From an uncultured Alistipes sp. (GTDB lineage: Bacteria > Bacteroidota > Bacteroidia > Bacteroidales > Rikenellaceae): a DNA stretch of 64,000 nt. The notes under the pieces were generated by a model. The model was not told the origin of the DNA and did not search any database. It saw only the letters and a list, made by a program, of their open reading frames with translations. Positions within the stretch are counted from its first letter, which is position 1. Each line of letters opens with the position of its first letter. Position numbers and translations under genes: made by a program. Of this stretch, positions 63,251-64,000 are shown piece by piece. The stretch covers positions 7,091 to 71,090 of the forward strand of contig CAJGDC010000002.1 in NCBI GenBank assembly GCA_904502005.1. Reading direction: 5' to 3'.

Positions 63251-64000
63251 ATGAAAGAAGCAATTGCAATTCTCACAGGTGGTGGTCCAGCACCAGGTAT
63301 GAACACTGTTGTTGGTAGCGTGGCAAAGACTTTTCTTGCCAAGGGTTATCGTGTTATCGGTCTACACTATGGCTACTCAGGTCTGTTCAATCCAACCCCA
63401 CGTTATGAGGATCTCGACTTTTTCAAGGCTGACTACATCTTTAACCAGGGTGGTTCTTACCTTACAATGAGCCGCTTCAAGCCAAAGGATTCAGACTTTG
63501 AGAACAACTTCAACCTCAACTTCTTCACTGAGAACAACATTAAGTTGCTCGTAACTGTTGGTGGTGACGACACTGCATCTACTGCAAACCGTATTGCTAA
63601 GTTCCTTGAGGCTAAGCAGTACCCTATCTCAAATATCCACGTTCCAAAGACTATTGATAACGACCTTCCACTTCCAGCTGGTTCGCCTACTTTCGGCTAC
63701 CAGAGCGCAAAGGAAGGTGGAACTGTTATCGGTCGCGCAGTATACAACGACGCTCGTACATCTGCTAACTGGTTCGTTGTTGCAGCTATGGGTCGTAGTG
63801 CAGGTCACCTCGCATTTGGTATCGGCTCTGCTTGCCACTACCCAATGATTGTTATCCCTGAGATGTTCAACAAGACTGAGATTACCGTTGAGAAGATTGT
63901 AAACCTCGTTGTTTCATCTATCATCAAGCGTAAGATTATGGGTATCGAGTATGGTGTTGCAATGATCTCTGAGGGTGTATTCCACAGCCTCTCTGACGAG
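63251..64000 (+). CDS. 6-phosphofructokinase, PPi-dependent type (3' end outside window)
   Basis: Phosphorylates fructose 6-phosphate. The first 250 residues are present: AILTGGGPAPGMN, VTVGGDDTASTA, HVPKTIDNDLPLP and FVVAAMGRSAGHLAFG. The GGDD motif (ATP-dependent enzymes have GGDGS) indicates pyrophosphate as likely phosphate donor. The gene continues past the window end, so length cannot be judged. Start ATG 63251 follows an A-rich leader. Confidence 0.9.
   Translation, partial: MKEAIAILTGGGPAPGMNTVVGSVAKTFLAKGYRVIGLHYGYSGLFNPTPRYEDLDFFKADYIFNQGGSYLTMSRFKPKDSDFENNFNLNFFTENNIKLLVTVGGDDTASTANRIAKFLEAKQYPISNIHVPKTIDNDLPLPAGSPTFGYQSAKEGGTVIGRAVYNDARTSANWFVVAAMGRSAGHLAFGIGSACHYPMIVIPEMFNKTEITVEKIVNLVVSSIIKRKIMGIEYGVAMISEGVFHSLSDE

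Noticed and set aside
1..64000. CRISPR arrays, prophage, restriction or toxin-antitoxin systems
   Set aside because: No regularly spaced repeats, cas genes, phage structural genes, methylases or typical toxin pairs were seen. The ribbon-helix-helix protein at 61466 has no toxin partner.

Overview
The window looks like a chromosomal segment of a Bacteroidales bacterium, perhaps a Rikenellaceae/Alistipes-type gut organism (order fairly sure, genus a guess). The evidence is the recurrent Bacteroidetes promoter (TTTG, about 19-21 bases, then TAnnTTTG), A-rich leaders without Shine-Dalgarno sequences, a Bacteroidetes-type S21, fimbrillin-fold and BspA-type lipoproteins, a BT_3928-type DoxX protein, HU-CCDC81/SPOR and a GGDD-type phosphofructokinase. 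Most of the 64 kb is compact housekeeping DNA. Genes are often joined by TAATG, ATGA or TAGTATG junctions and end in clear hairpin-plus-T terminators.

Layout. 1-3.9 kb: end of a helix-hairpin-helix protein, rpsU, a small SPFH-tail membrane protein, and a fimbrillin-like beta-helix lipoprotein with an unusual poly-G leader. 4-7.9 kb: an acyl-CoA reductase and a Spy-like gene, separated by an inserted M13 metallopeptidase gene flanked by two 187-bp inverted-repeat elements. 7.9-17.7 kb (minus): an amidase-hexosaminidase-transporter-dusB operon and a purine permease-ispF-pepD operon. 17.8-21.8 kb: a phosphoesterase lipoprotein gene split by an in-frame TAA, then tRNA-Ser(GCT). 22-28 kb: sufBCDS-tmk-doxX. 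28.2-40.1 kb: OsmC, a TPR/outer-membrane-barrel set, panC-panD-DUF456-M16 peptidase, and two unknown lipoproteins. 40.2-48.1 kb: dnaG-uvrB facing a regulator-kinase-lgt-HU/SPOR-gtrA operon, and tRNA-Arg(CCG). 48.2-52.6 kb: a giant BspA-type lipoprotein preceded by two tiny ORFs. 52.6-64 kb: ruvB, a HAD hydrolase, aroB, typA, DUF362, a conserved ORF lacking ATG, a second phosphoesterase, an SPFH/ribbon-helix-helix/membrane-protein operon, a SLOG protein and the start of a PPi-type phosphofructokinase.

Three observations stand out. (1) Removing the interval 4957-7345 restores the acyl-CoA reductase C-terminus (MKFLLSL-stop) and leaves a TAGTATG junction to the Spy-like gene. This is direct evidence of a recent composite insertion with an 8-bp target duplication. 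(2) Two unrelated surface-lipoprotein loci each start with a 27-28-residue leader ORF containing a G8-G9 tract that encodes Gly-Gly-Gly-Ile. Slippage in either direction opens the leader toward the downstream gene, which suggests a phase-variable leader-peptide switch. (3) Two genes look damaged or unconventionally read: the TAA-split phosphoesterase, and the ORF after DUF362 that seems to start at ATA. No CRISPR array, phage, transposase or rRNA gene is visible.
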